Assembly: GCA_036873135.1 (NCBI GenBank)
Contig: JAPTYO010000002.1
Span: 39,981,452 to 40,045,451, forward strand
Source: Clarkia xantiana subsp. parviflora
Lineage: Eukaryota > Streptophyta > Magnoliopsida > Myrtales > Onagraceae
Length of the DNA stretch: 64,000 bases
Reading direction: 5' to 3'
The notes under the pieces are model-generated. The model was not told where the DNA came from. It saw nothing but the letters and a program-made list of their open reading frames with translations, and searched no databases. Below, piece after piece: positions 10,904 through 23,759 of this stretch. Every line of letters starts with the position of its first letter. Position 1 is the first letter of the stretch. The position numbers and the translations under genes were made by a program.

Positions 10904-12110
10904 CTTTCATGCAGTCGCTCTATTCCGGAAGTTGGAACTACACCAATTTGATGTTAATAATGAGTTCCTCCATGGCGACCTGGAAGAAGAAGTCTATGAT
11001 CAAAAGAGGGTTTCATTAATGGGAGCCTTCCTCGAGCAGCCGATGATTCAGAGGAGCTGTCTGCCTGGGTGAAATGTAATGCGTTAGTCAAGGCGTGGAT
11101 CACAAACACACTTGACTCAAGTTTGCAATCGAGCGTGGCCTTTATTCGTACTGCATGAGAATTATGGCTTGACCTTGAAGACAGATTTGCTCAAGGTAAT
11201 GCATCAAGGATTTACCAAATTAAACGGAGTTTGATGCTGCTGCGGCAAAACCAAATGTCCGTGACTGAGTATCATACCCAATTTAAGATACTCTGTGATG
11301 AACTGAGAATACTATTCGACCCCGATCCAAGTGTTCGTGTGGTGACGTCAAGGAGGAAGTAAAATAGGGTGAGGAGGATCAGGTATATCAATTCTTGTTG
11401 GGATTGAATCCCATGTATGGTAATATCAGATCTCCAATTCTCAACATCGCCTTCACCGTGAGTGTGTCGACATACATTATTTTGAATCTATCGCAGTACA
11501 AGAGAATGGTTGGAAGACTTAACTTACAATCACTCGACCTGATATCACGTACGCGGTTCACATTTTGAGTCAGTTCATGAATTTATTTAATCGATGTGTT
11601 ATATGTGCCATCATTTACGTACAATATGTATACACTACATAATACATAGAATGGAAAGCAAGTAATTACATACTGAAAATGAAAACTATGTATAAATACA
11701 AGAGTATAAGGAGATTTGGAAAAATGAAGTAATATTTAGGTAATATTGCCTCATTTAGACCAGAATATTCCTAGTATATGGCCTTCGCCAGGCATCAAGG
11801 AACTGGTTTCTCAAACTTGCAGGAGCTCTAAAAGGCTATGGATTTGTCAAGTCTTTAGCTGATTAGTCTCTCTTTACATACACCAAATGTGATGTCTATC
11901 TAGCAATATTGGTGTATGTAGATGATATTATATTTGCAGGCAATAATCACAAGTAATGTACTACTTTCAAGGAGTATCTGAATCAATGTTTTTCCATCAA
12001 AGACCTAGGCCCACTCAAGTACTTCTTAGGAATTTAAGTGGCAAGGACGAAGTCTGGTCTGCTTTTAAGTCAGCGTAAATACACAAATTTATCAAGTTTT
12101 CACAGTTTCT
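10904..12110 (+). pseudogene. Scrambled copia relic (RT, gag and RT pieces)
   Basis: Four decayed coding pieces are readable. 10906-11010 is RT (LDVNN-type: FDVNNEFLHGDLEEEVYD). About 11020-11490 is a UBN2-type gag (AWVKCNALVKAWITNTLDSS, a stop, then RFAQGNASRIYQIKRSL). About 11490-11585 is the RT/RNase H linker TRPDITYAVHILSQFM. About 11765-12110 is RT again (GLRQASRNWFLKLAGAL, YVDDIIFAGN, FSIKDLGPLKYFLGI). Stops and frameshifts are numerous. The order is wrong for a single element, so this is rearranged or contains more than one old insertion. Confidence 0.75.
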
Positions 12111-13961
12111 GTATGAAATCAATAGACAATTGGAACACGATAAATTTACAAGACTTTTTTAGATGGTAGCAAAAACAAGATTAGTTAAAGGCGGCATCCA
12201 ATAGAGGAGTCATACTTGTTAAATAGAAGAAATTGCATTTATGTAAAACAAATTCGAGGTTTAATGCATGATTTTTCAAGCACGGGCGTGCATTGACTGG
12301 TTTGTAAATCCTCGAAAGAGATACAACGGGTAGGAAATAGTGCACCCATATGAGGTGCTCTTGCACGGTTCGGTAAGTCTGGGACTAAAGTTACACCTGC
12401 ATGTGCCTATGTATATCCATCTATATGGATGATTATGATATAGAGAACCTGCAACATAGAAGTGAGCGATAGTGTGTTAGTCCGAAGTGGTCTTCTACGT
12501 CCTCCTCTCGTGTCGGAGCTCCGGTGCTCGACTACCTCATCTCTGGGTCATCATCCGTGGAGACCCTATGTATGCTCCGCTTAAGTGACGTACCTCTCCG
12601 ACCGGCGTCTCCACCGCCGTGATTCAGAACCGACTCAGACGATCTGCTTCAGCTTCCGCCGCCGCAAACCACCACGTTCGAAGGTAACTAATCGTTCCTA
12701 TATTTACCATATTGTTTACATACTAATTCGATTGTTGGTTTTCTTGTGCATGTACGTCGGTTTCCTAAATTGGTATCAGAGCCAAATGCTCGATTTTCGG
12801 CCATCATCACACGTCACCGCAACATCGTTTCGTCGGTCGTAAACTCCACGATTTTGAGCATTCGTTGCTTGGTTTGTTTCCTATGTGTTCGACCTTGTAT
12901 CCATGAGATTTTGGTGCTCATTCCCACTCCCGAAGAGCCGCGGTCGCAAGGGCTATGGTCCCGAACGAACCCCAACAAAAATCCGACCGTTTTCGTGGCC
13001 AAACGTGGCCGTCAAACTCTCATTTCATATTGTGACGTTCGGTAGCTCTAAAAGGTTCGTCCTGAGCATGGAAGAGGGTTGTTCCATCTCCATGTGAAGA
13101 TTGGATTCCATGGCAGCCCCACCGAAGTCGAACGTGAAAAATGAAATTTTAGTTTTGTTGCCGGTGATTAGTTTTCCGACGACGGTTATCATGAGTGTTA
13201 CCGGAGATGAGTTTCCGGTGAAGGTTAAAAGTGATGACGGTTACTTGAGAGTGGGAGTGGTGAGATAAACGTGAGAGTTGGAATATGGAGATGTGGGTGT
13301 ATAGATGGATATGGAGGTTGAAGATGGAAGTTGCAGTTCTTCACGTTGAAGTTGTAGAAGATGAAGTCTAAGCCGGCCGGTTTGGTTCGACCGTTTTTTT
13401 AATCTCCAGTCGGTTCAGTATTTATAAGGTGACATCGGCGTATCCTACTTGTTGGACCAAAGTTTATTTTAAGGAGAATGGGCCAAATATTTTTTCTACT
13501 AACGAGGGCCCATTTTCATTTTCAGCCGAGAGATCCATTTGTGGATTTTTTTTTCTTAAGCCGTTTTTTTTATGGAGTTGACTTGGTCAACTGCTACTTA
13601 AAATAAAAATCCGGCCCAATCTTTTTAAAAGTGTTAAAAATGGTCCTCAATTTTTTTTTTCTATAAGCAAATAAGTTTGTAAAGAGGTGCATTAAACTTT
13701 TATAGATGGTGCAAGTGGCTCTTATATAAGTTTTAAATTGGGTGCATAACGTCCCAAATAAATTTATGTGGTGAATTTAAGAGAATAAGTTTTTCTAAAT
13801 TGAGAGCAAATGACTCCCTTAGCAAGCAAAGACATCTCAGCGAATTTAGTAAAATAGTTTTACTATGTGTCGGGTTAACCCCCTAAACACTAACGAGCGT
13901 TAAATTATTGTGAATTTGTTCACATTAATTAATATGTGGAATAATTTTCTCATAATACATT
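12111..13961. other. Non-coding stretch with one copia-type primer site
   Basis: No convincing coding sequence. TGGTATCAGAGCC at 12771-12783 is a tRNA-Met primer site, suggesting the interior of an LTR element begins here. I cannot define its LTR: the preceding bases are CCTAAAT, not CA. Short open frames around 12585-13097 lack known motifs. The rest is AT-rich and unrecognised. Confidence 0.5.
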
Positions 13962-14565
13962 TGTAAGCATATGGTGATGGGCGCAGTAGTTGGTAGCCCA
14001 TAATATGTATAGTTTACCTATGGAAATTAGGTATATGTCGCATTAGGGTAATCGGGCCAGACCTAAATCCCATTTGACATGAGAGACCCAAAATTGGGCC
14101 TCCCTATGCATAGTCGCTGGCCAAAATTATGGTGTGGGCAAAGTGGACTTTTGTCCACTTTGCTCCTCCTATAAATACACGGTGTTAGAGAATTTTTAGG
14201 GTTAATAATCACTATTCCCTCATTAGAGTGTTTTAGAGAGAAAAATTCTCAACCCCACACTCTATTAGTTTCGGCCGACACATTCTACTAAGGGTGTGCC
14301 AATTTGCTTTCCAAGCAAACACTCCAGAGATCTGTCCCCGTGCCAAGAATCGATCAAAGGTTTTGCTGTGGAGCTTGAACCGCGTAGAGCTTCTCTAACA
14401 AGAACCTCTACGGGTCCCGACCGGAGGATCGTGAATTCCCTCCTGAGAAGATCTTGGTTCTACGGATCATCTTAAAGGTGTGTGTGAATCTTCCGCTGCG
14501 TAATTCCAATTACTAGCATGTACCTTGTTTAAGTATCCGTAGTGATTACTCCCCGTAATCTAACA
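13962..14565 (+). repeat. 5' LTR of copia K1
   Basis: The LTR is 604 bp from TGTAAGCATATGGTGATGGG to CCCGTAATCTAACA. It is followed by G and the primer site TGGTATCAGAGC (14567-14578). The sequence CCTATAAATACA near 14170 is a likely TATA box. It is homologous to K2 (20236-20845). Confidence 0.85.
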
Positions 14566-15249
14566 GTGGTATCAGAGCTTGTGTTAGGAGTTCATGATTT
14601 TGATAGATTGGTGTTCTTGAAGATTAAAATTGAAAACCGAAAATTTTAAAAGAAAATTTTAAATTTTTTCGATTTTTTGGGTTAGTGAATCCGAAATTTT
14701 CATGATGTTCTTGGTTAGTTTGATGTTCATATTCTTCAAGAAAACTGTGATATTTATCAAAATAAAACACTGGATTGTAGATCTTATTAAAATTTGATCT
14801 TGAAATTTGACCAATTGTTCCCAATTTGATGTTGTTAGCCGAAACCCTAGGTAAATTACAAGGTAAAATTTTAAATTTTTAAGCGCCAATGGACATAATT
14901 TTCGGCACAAATATATATCTATAATTGGGAACATAAGGATAGATTCACATAAATATATATAAATATATATCACTATCAATATATCTAAATATTTAATAGG
15001 GTTAAAGATATTATTGATAGATTTTATTGCCTAAAAGATGGAGAAAATATATTGTCAGTATATTTGTTACCCTATTTAAGATATTGACAATAAATATATA
15101 TATATATATATAAATATATATATATATATGTATATATATATATTATATTGTGCCCATTTTTTTGTCATATTTATATGTACTGTTGATTGATTTAATCTTA
15201 TATATAGAATCTTGGCAATAAATACATATATGTTAGTAATTTGGCTGAA

Positions 15250-15285
<36 letters not shown>

Positions 15286-15330
15286 GTAAATTATTTTATA
15301 TAATTAATGTTACTTGGTGGCTTTTTTTAA
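14566..15330 (+). other. Leader of copia K1, non-coding
   Basis: The primer site and leader are alignable with 20846-21417 of K2 (GTGTTAGGAGTTCATGATTTT near the start, GAAACCCTAGGTAAATTACA in the middle). The leader is AT-rich, with TA runs at about 15086-15146 and 15257-15280. No gag is reached, so the element is truncated or continues as unrecognisable sequence. Confidence 0.7.
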
Positions 15331-16838
15331 TAATTTTGGACTTTAAAACCATACTTGGGCCACAAGTAAACATTTCGGCCCAACCTTTGAAATTTTAATT
15401 ATTGGGCCGATCCAATATGTCAAACCGGGACGGATATAAATCGAACTAGGTTTTCTCAATCGGTTCGACCTAGTCGGGTCGGGTCGAACCGGGGCTATTA
15501 AGTGGATCTAACAGAGCCGTTTTTGTGTGTTGAACTGAACCAAACCCTATTTTATTGGACCGATTCGGATCAAACCAAATTTTAAAATTAAAACCAGACC
15601 GAACCGAACCAGATTTTAAACCGGACCGAACAGGACCAAACCGGACCGAAATTGACTGAACCGAAATGATTTTCAAAACCGAATTCATGTCAATTAAATA
15701 AAATAGGGTGGTCAAGTTTTAAAATCCAAATGTTTCTGAACCTCTAAATGGACTACACAGTGCTCATATAGTTGCTAACATTTATGCCTTGTTTCGATTA
15801 TGGGGATGGATCTCGAAGATACATGCTTTTGGGACTGGATTAATAGGATGGCTGAATTGCAATTGTTTATTATTCAATATATATATATATATATATATAT
15901 GTTAATCCATGATTAGAAATGTTGTCTTGATTTAGTCAAGCTAGCTGGATATTGCATGTTGTGGGCGGAGCCCTGGTTAAATATATGGAATGCGCACTAG
16001 GATAGACATGCTGTGATGGTTGGAAATGCCTAGGATTCATGTCTAGAATGTTGCGTAATTGAATATGATTATGAATTGAAAATCAACCCCTAATTTTACA
16101 ATTATTTTAAAACTGAAAACCAGTCGCCAAATATGTATGATTGTTGTGGAATTTTCATGTTTGACACGTATGCTAGAATGTTGAGGATGTAGTTGCATTT
16201 GATAATTTATATGGAAGTAGAATTATATATGCAAGCATGAGTTCCTCGGAACATTAGACGCATGACGCATACACATGAATGTGTTGATGAATGTTATTTG
16301 CGTATGATAATTTACATGGTTAGTAGAATTTTATATGCATGAGTGAATTCATCGGAATGTTTTTCCAAAATAAAAAGGGCCTGATGAACTGATGGATATA
16401 CACTCAATTTACATAGTTGGTAGAATTATATATGCATTGAGCTTAAAATCGCCAAGTGGACTGATGGATATACACTCAATTTAGACCCGTTTTCATTCGG
16501 ATTGTATTATTTTAATTACCCCACGAACGATTGCGAATCTAAGCTTTGACCCGAACACGCACCCACAACAAAACGGTCCGGACGAGAAAAAACGCTCGCA
16601 CGGACTCGTTGCTGGTCCGATCTCTCCTTAGAAGAGATCGAACCTACCAGTCTGACCCCAAGCCTTCAGGATCGGACCTCCCGTCTAACCCCGAAGGTCC
16701 CGACACCCTTCCGACGTGTAGTATTCCCGCCCAAGGGGTGTACGCGACGTCCGAAACTCTGTCATCCAAACCGTCCCTCGCGACGACCCGACCTCACTTT
16801 GCACGTCTGACACTTAGAAAATATCATGAAATCCTCCA
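15331..16838. other. Unassigned AT-rich DNA with short repeats
   Basis: No gene seen. It contains degenerate repeats of CCGAACC/GGACCGAAC type at about 15440-15670 and a TA run at 15878-15901. It also has a local duplication of GATGGATATACACTCAATTTA at about 16391 and 16467. Open frames are short and without domains. Confidence 0.5.
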
Positions 16839-17531
16839 TGCTTACTAAGGGCTTAATCCCTTTATCATTTGTTAACTGAGCTCATTTATGAGTTAACGGT
16901 GTCATTAACCACCTTAATCTCCTTTGAGCCTATATATAGAACCTCACCCCTTTTCATTTACTAAGTTGATGTGACTTGAATATTTATGCTCTGCCTTTTC
17001 TCTACTTTATCTCTCTAGAACGATGTACCGATTTAGGCATTAGAGAGGGTTCATCGAATAACACCCCCCCCTGTGGTCTTGATGTTGCCCCTTTTGTAGG
17101 TGTTAGGGGGAACACACGCGGACTACACATGAGAAACGTCCCGACGTTTGGGAGTCTTAGCATTCCGTCAACACAACCTAACGAACCTCGAGTCAACGAC
17201 CCGACGTACGAACGACTGGATGTATGAACAACTACATGTACGGACTCTTAAACACTTAGCCATTTTAAGGGCTTGCAAACCTCCGACAGACCGAAAGTCC
17301 GACACTCCGAGAATCCGACAATCAGACAGTCCGACGCTCCGCCAGTCCGACAATCCGAAACCTGACATACGACAACCCGAAGTATTGACTACCTAATATC
17401 ACGAAGGATCCGACGTCAGTGATCGAACCCAACGAGCATTTTGAAGGAATCAGATCGCGAAGGAAGAAATTTCACCTGTAAGATTGTTATTCGGATCGAC
17501 ACCCCGTCAACCCGATACACACATCTTAACA
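16839..17531 (+). repeat. Probable 5' LTR (3' portion) of gypsy-type element L
   Basis: The right end is supported by ACATCTTAACA at 17521-17531, followed by a primer site like those of the Tat elements. TATATATAGA at 16931-16940 is a plausible TATA box. The left boundary is a guess. Between about 17281 and 17390 is a degenerate 10-bp repeat of the form CCGACAATC. Confidence 0.5.
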
Positions 17532-17533
17532 CT

Positions 17534-17549
17534 TGGCGCCGTCTGTGGG
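17534..17549 (+). other. Primer binding site of element L
   Basis: The site TGGCGCCGTCTGTGGG is identical to that of Tat elements A and E. Confidence 0.75.
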
Positions 17550-17676
17550 CTTCGAATAAAAAGCCATGACAAGCTAACCATGAGCACTGACAACAATACT
17601 TTACCACTCCCTATGAATTGGTGGTCGACTATCCAATACAAAAGTCATTCATAACGGCTTTTCAAGAGGAGGTGCA

Positions 17677-18108
17677 TTGTCCAACCCAAAAGACATACAT
17701 ACCTCTCAAGCAAGGAAACCAGAGGAAAAACCAACGATGGAGTGCTACTTTGTCGTCGCTACCTCGGTCATTGCGACTACGTTTACAGCCGCCGTCAAAA
17801 CCCATGTCATCGCGACAACTGTCACCGCCGACAATCAATATTCGACTGCCAGTGTTTGCTCGTCGCTACCACCTAGACCCGATGAAAGGATCGCCGAAGA
17901 CCGAAATCGCTGCCGACCAAAATCGTCTCTAACTGAAACCGTCATCGACCGGAATCATCATGAACCGAAATCGTCTGATTCAAGAGATAGCCAAAGAGGA
18001 GGCATTAAGACATCGCGCATGTCATACAATAGGGCAGTCGATACAAAGATCAGTTTAAAAAAGAACCAAAAGTCAGTTCAATTCAAGGAAAGCGAAGCTC
18101 CCGACTAG
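17677..18108 (+). CDS. Unrecognised 143-residue open frame inside element L
   Basis: It is the longest frame after the primer site, starting MSNPKDIHTSQARK and ending KESEAPD. The middle is rich in Asp, Arg and Pro. I see no zinc knuckle, protease or RT motif. It may be the decayed start of a gag gene or chance. An overlapping frame (17618-17932) is equally unsupported. Confidence 0.2.
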   Translation: MSNPKDIHTSQARKPEEKPTMECYFVVATSVIATTFTAAVKTHVIATTVTADNQYSTASVCSSLPPRPDERIAEDRNRCRPKSSLTETVIDRNHHEPKSSDSRDSQRGGIKTSRMSYNRAVDTKISLKKNQKSVQFKESEAPD

Positions 18109-19822
18109 GACACTCATGTGAAAGATACAGGGAGGGAAAATAGGGAACGAGAAAAAGCACAAAAGGTGAAGGGTCGAACATTTGGGAAAACCCGTATCGA
18201 CTTAGAGAACCGAGTTTATTTTCAATCGTTATGAATTGATCACCCGAGCGTGTCGCCTCACATCACCAAGCCATCCCATGTCGTCGAGCTCTCAGTGATC
18301 AATGCATCAGTTACCATTGCCTTGCCCCGTCAAGTGGGCCGCGTCGAAGAACCCATTGCTTCACAAAACTACCACCTACCAAGTGTGCATACTTTCAAAA
18401 GCGCATACACCCTCAAAGCAATCGCACCGACATAGCGCACCCTAACCAAATGTATATCCAACAAAAGAGGGGGAGAACAAGATATGGAGAACAACACAAC
18501 ATCTAAAAACAAAGAGTGATCCCCTAGTCATCGAAAGGGTCATCAAAAGCTTCGACAATAGAAGAATACTGGTTTTCCAAGAGAAACTTCCTACAAGCGG
18601 GAGACACCCGCATAACAGATAAAGCTAGACATACTGTCAGCACCGTCGACCCCCAGATTACACAACAAAGGGCGATCCGAAGTAGAAAAGAGAAAAAACA
18701 AAAACTACACATTATCAAGAAGGCGTTATAACAACCCCTCATGCTTAAGGGCCAAGAGGAAAACAAAGCCGCTCATGGCAAGCGGAATAAACAAGAGAGA
18801 TGTCTGGAACCCCGAAAATGTATGGAAATAAACATCCCAAGAAGCAGTAACCGACTATGTTGATCTCCGAGTCCGACTCATAACAGCCGTCCTGATCGGA
18901 CGCGTACATCTGATACACGACGTCACTATTTGGATCTGCTGACAATACTCAAAACTCTGTCCGCCGTTTTTTAACAAGATCAACAATTCGATCTACCCTC
19001 CTTCAGGAAACATCTCAAGAGATAAACTTAAATTTCCAAGAGGTATATTCAGATACATTACCTCAAAAAAGATGCTCAAGTTTAGAGCTTTGCTCCTAAG
19101 CAAGAAGAAAATGCGCTTAACATCTCATTGAATAAATTCTACGAAGTAATGAACAAGTGGGGGCACCATTCCAATGGCATCCCAACGCCACAACGAAGCA
19201 TACATGATAACTAGTAACAGAGAAATGAGAGACTTAAACTCACCTACCGAAATGACGAAGAAGCAAAACAAGGCAAAAAACACATCATTTTCAAACGGCT
19301 CACCTACTAAGAAATCCACAGAGGAACACCACCCGACCTATGTGATCTTACATAACCGTCAGAAAAGGTGACTACACTAAAGGAACCTTAACCACGAGTG
19401 ATGTCAGCAAGCTTAACCCAACCAGAAGCATACTCTAATTAGAGAAGAAACATTCCTCATCGTCAACGACAAACTCTAAAGACACAAATTACAAAAGAGA
19501 TAGTGCCACAGCCGGAATGTGAAAAAATGAGACATACCTCCCCTCAAGGACCTTTAGGCATGATAAGAGTTCTCCAAGCTTGAAATTCAAGACAAACCAA
19601 TCCACAACTCAACAACATGAGAGTAAGGTTTTGAGATCGACCCTTGCACTAAACTCACACTTTCACCAAGCGCCATGTCATTGGGTGATATGAACTAGCA
19701 TCCGATGTCTCATCAAGAGGAAAATCTCAATAAAGGGGCCACCGGTGGAAAATCCTACCTTTAAGGTTATACGCCAAACACTTAATGAATGAAGGTTACA
19801 ACAAGGGAAAGGGGGGGGGGAA
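18109..19822. other. Non-coding interior of element L or unassigned DNA
   Basis: No gene, RNA or clear repeat is recognised. It ends in a purine-rich run including ten consecutive G (19811-19820), which looks like a PPT. What follows, however, is the end of an inverted copia LTR rather than a start of the L LTR. Confidence 0.4.
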
Positions 19823-20095
19823 TGTTTGATTACGGGGTTGATTACTATGGAAACAACAAAAGAGGGTACACGCTTGTAATCAAAATTACGTGGCGGAAGA
19901 TGTGCACATACCTTAAACCTTTTCCGTAGTCCAAAAGATCTTGCTGAGGGAGTTCACGATCCACCGGAAGGAACCCGTAGAGGTTCTTGTAAAAGAAAAC
20001 CCTACGCGGTATTAGCTCCACAACAAAGCTCTGATCGATTCTAGGCAGGGACGGATCTCCGGGGTGTTTTTCTCTAAGCAAATTGGTACACTCTT
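19823..20095 (-). repeat. Inverted fragment of a K-type copia LTR
   Basis: Read on the minus strand it ends CCCCGTAATCAAACA and aligns along about 270 bases with the 3' part of LTRs K1 and K2. Shared blocks include ACAAGAACCTCTACGGGT and GGATCGTGAACTCCCT. No primer site follows, so it is a 3' or solo LTR, truncated at its U3 side. Bases 20080-20160 after it hold a short duplication around GAGTGCTTAACAAGTAAATG. Confidence 0.75.
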
Positions 20096-20235
20096 GGAGT
20101 GCTTAACAAGTAAATGATGAGAGATACTCTTAGAGTGCTTAACAAGTAAATGATATAGATGTAAAATCTATAAACATTGGAGGACAAACCTTATCAAATT
20201 ATAAATCTATTACCACTAACATTAGAGGAGAAAAT

Positions 20236-20845
20236 TGTAAGCACATGGTGATGGGCGCCGTAATTGGTAGCCCATAATATGTATAGTTTACCTAATGAAC
20301 TTGGATAATGTCACATTAGGGTAACTTGGGCTAGACCCAAATTCCAATTAACACGAGAGGCCCAAAATTGGGCCTCCCTAAACTAATGGCCGGCCGAAAC
20401 TTGTAGTGAGGATAAAGTGGACATTTATCCACTTTACTCCTATAAATAAGAGGTGTTAGGGAATATTTTAGGGTTAATCATAATTCCCTCACAAGAGAGT
20501 TTTAGAGAGAAAAACTCTCCTCCCACACCAGACTAGTTCGGCCGAACCCCTTACCTCACCGAAGGTCACCGAAGGTGTGCCAAATTGCTTTCGAGTAAAC
20601 TCTCCAGAGATCTGTCCCTGTGCCAAGAATAGATCAGAGACTTTTCTGTGGAGCTGCACCACGTAGGGCTTCTTTAACAAGAAACTCTACGGGTCCCGAC
20701 CGGAGGATCGTGAACTCCCTATCGAGAAGATCTTGGGTCTACGGATCATCTCAAAGGTATGTGTGAAACTTCCGCTGCGTAATTGATATTACTAGCATGT
20801 ACCTTGTTTATATTATCTGTAGTGATTACTCCCCGTAATCTAACA
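20236..20845 (+). repeat. 5' LTR of copia K2
   Basis: The LTR is 610 bp from TGTAAGCACATGGTGATGGG to CCCGTAATCTAACA, followed by primer site TGGTATCAGAGC at 20847-20858. It is homologous to K1. CCTATAAATAAG near 20440 is the likely TATA box. Confidence 0.87.
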
Positions 20846-21417
20846 GTGGTATCAGAGCCTGTGTTAGGAGTTCATGATTTTATAAATTGGTGTTCTTGAA
20901 ATTTTAAATTTTTTCGGATCGAAATTTCTTTTAAAGGAATTTTATATTTTCGAATTTTTATGATAGTGGTGGTCCGAAATTTTCATGATGTTCTTGGTTT
21001 ATTTGATGTTCATGATCTTCAAGAAAAAGGTAAAATTTATCAAAATCAAACATTGGATTGTAGATCTTATTAAAATTTGATCTTGAAATTTGACCACTTG
21101 TTCCTAATTTTAGTGTTTGTGTCGAAACCCTAGGTGAATTACAAGGTAAAATTTTTAAATTTCTTAGTCACCAAGGGATAAATTTCGGCCAGATTTTAAA
21201 TTATATTGTTTACCATATTTTAATTTTTAATTAGGGTAATAATATATCTATAATTTGGAACATTATGATAGATTCATATTAAAATATATAGAAATATATA
21301 ACTATAAATATATCTAAATATTTAAATAGGGTTAAAGATATTATTGATAGATTAAATTACCTAAAAGATTGAGAAAATATATTGTCAGTTATTTGTTTCC
21401 CTATTAAAGACATTGAC
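20846..21417 (+). mobile_element. Copia K2 leader, cut by insertion of H
   Basis: The leader follows that of K1 until GACATTGAC at 21417. K1 continues with AATAAATAT, whereas here the LTR of H begins. The remainder of K2 should lie beyond the right window edge if the nest is intact. Confidence 0.7.
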
Positions 21418-22163
21418 TGTCAGACCTAAAATCTGACTTATGGCGAATACGTTTTGAAAACAAAGATTTTGTAAAGACTCGTTACTAGCTAATTATAAGG
21501 TTGACTAGAAACATGAATTACCTAGGGAATAACGAAGTAATACCTAGATCTAAAAATTAGTCCACGATCAGAAATTTGGGTTCAGGGGTTCTATTACGAA
21601 TTAAAACACACGACAATAATCACACCCTTTCGATTCTCAATTCACAAATTGCCACTACTCTAATATATAATTCTAACACTTAAAAAAACGTTCAAATTTT
21701 TACCTAAGTAATTATCAAATATAAACAAATTCTAACAAACCATAATTAATTACCAAATTAAAACCTAATAACACTAACAATTATCAACATGTTTAAATTA
21801 AAGCATAATATATTACATACTCTATGTAACTAAACCTACATTATTCAGTTAAGATAATTAAGCCTATGTTATAATATAATAATAGTAACATGCAAAGAGG
21901 AATAACCCTAAACTATAGTATATACTGATAATAATATATAAAGGGATAAAACGTAACAGAGACGACGAACAGATTAAGGTCCTGGAGAACAGACAACAGA
22001 CATCGACGAACCAAGATTCTGAGTGGGTTCCAGCAAACAGCAAGGTGGAGGAACGGAAGCAGTTCACTGGTGGAGGGAGCAGGTTTAATAGAGGTGGAAA
22101 CTGTTACTACTGGACGTCCGCGAGCAGGTTGAACCGATGGCGAGGTCAGGTACGGGTCGAGCA
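21418..22163 (-). repeat. LTR of Ogre-like element H, left part
   Basis: It starts TGTCAGACCTAAAATCTGAC like LTRs I and F. It stops at GAGCA (22159-22163), the target duplication of copia G. The preceding five bases TTGAC (21413-21417) would be the target duplication of H. Confidence 0.82.
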
Positions 22164-22374
22164 TGTAAGTCCAAAGAGAAGGAAGGCACAGAACCAGTGG
22201 AGGTTGGCAATGCATAGGCAAAACACAGACAAAGCACAGGAGAAGCATGGACCAAGCACCGGTAAAGCATGGACAAAGGCATGGGTGAAGCATGGTGAAG
22301 AGCATGGTGGTCAAGCACTTGTGTTTGCCGTGTGTGTAGTATTACCACTTTTAGTTAAGTTGATTAAAGTATGA
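22164..22374 (+). repeat. 5' LTR of copia G, first part
   Basis: It begins TGTAAGTCCAAAGAGAAGG and matches 45293 onward. It contains repeats of the AAGCATGGACAAAGCA type. It is interrupted after TATGA by element F. Confidence 0.88.
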
Positions 22375-23619
22375 TGTCAGACCTAAAATCTGACCTACTG
22401 CGATTACGTTTTGAAAACGTGGATTTTGAAAAGAGTCGCCACTAGTTAATTATAAGGCTAACTAGAATCCTAAATCATCTAAGCGAATAACGAATTAAAC
22501 ACCTAGGTATAAAATCGATCTACGATCAGAAATTTGAGTTCGGGGTATTACAAATTAAAAATATAAATTTTTAACTACGCCCTTTCGGTACTCAATTCAC
22601 TTAATCTACCAATTAATTTTTTAATATATGTTACATCAGATTAATCTAACGATGTCAAAGTTTAATCAAATTTTTATCCTATGAAAATTATTATCAAATA
22701 TTAATCTAAGCCTACAAACGAATTGAAATCTATAACTCCTAATTAAAACGAAATCTAAAACATATGCTTAAACAACAGACATACATAACTTAAACATTTT
22801 AAGGATTTTACCAAATTAAATTTAACAATACCAGATTAAATATAATAATACTAATAATAAAATATCAGAATAATTATATAATATAAAAAAAAGACACGCT
22901 AGCTGAGATGACCACCGGAGTTAGCATCAGCAGTAGGTGACCGTCTGGTGGCAATCGACTTGGCTGGATTCGGAATTAACAGCAATGGTCGGGAGCGGAG
23001 TGGCCACTGGAAGTCCGGAGAAATCCGAAGGCAGAGGAAGGCGAATCGATGGCGGATTTGGGCAGGGCTGAGCGATCCACGGCGGACGGAGAGGCGGCGC
23101 AGGCGCTGGTGACACTAGCGGGTCCGGTGCCGGTGGCGCGAGGGAGAAGCAGTTGTGCTAAGGTGGAGCGTGGCCGGCATACTGGAGGTCCGGTGCTGGC
23201 TGTAGCAGACCTTGTTTTGTTGGGAGAAAAAAATAAAAAAAAAACTTTTTCACTAGAAGACAAATATGCACGGATACCGAGAAAAGCTTATATTATTATT
23301 GCTTGGTTGTGTTTTTACATGTAACAAAGGACTCTATTTATAGCTAAACTAGGACCCCTAAACTAGGAAAATAAAATCTAAAAAATATATGCATTTAATA
23401 TTCCGAAAATATACATATATATTTATGTATTTCACCATAAATACACATAACATATTTTCTAAATATTTTACAATAAATAATGCATATACACTATCCTATT
23501 TTAAGTCAGTCCTATCTTTAGAAACTTCGCGACCTTTCATATTTAAATACTTCATTTTTTGACACGTCACATATGACATTTTGACCGTGATATGCGCGGA
23601 CCAAAATTAGGTGTTTACA
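22375..23619 (-). repeat. 3' LTR of element F
   Basis: The LTR is 1245 bp from TGTCAGACCTAAAATCTGAC to AATTAGGTGTTTACA in plus orientation. It is nearly the same as 39407-40679. Bases 23620-23640 are the complement of a PPT (minus strand reads AAGAGGGGCAAGC). Open frames within (22927-23324) lie in a GC-rich patch shared by both LTRs and are not genes. Confidence 0.92.
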
Positions 23620-23759
23620 GCTTGCCCCTCTTAGGGCGAATTCCCGTAAAACAAGTTCGAGGGGATTTGTCCAAAGACGAGTAAACACTAATTTTGGTTG
23701 GGAAGAATATCTTCTTTCGAGTCTTCGAATCTTCAAGAAAATTCCTGGCTTATTTCGGA

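Noticed and set aside
12771..12783. tRNA-like sequence
   Set aside because: Only the primer-binding complement of tRNA-Met is present; there is no cloverleaf.
20236..20845. K2 as the 3' LTR of K1
   Set aside because: K2 is followed by its own primer site and leader, so it is another 5' LTR; no PPT precedes it.
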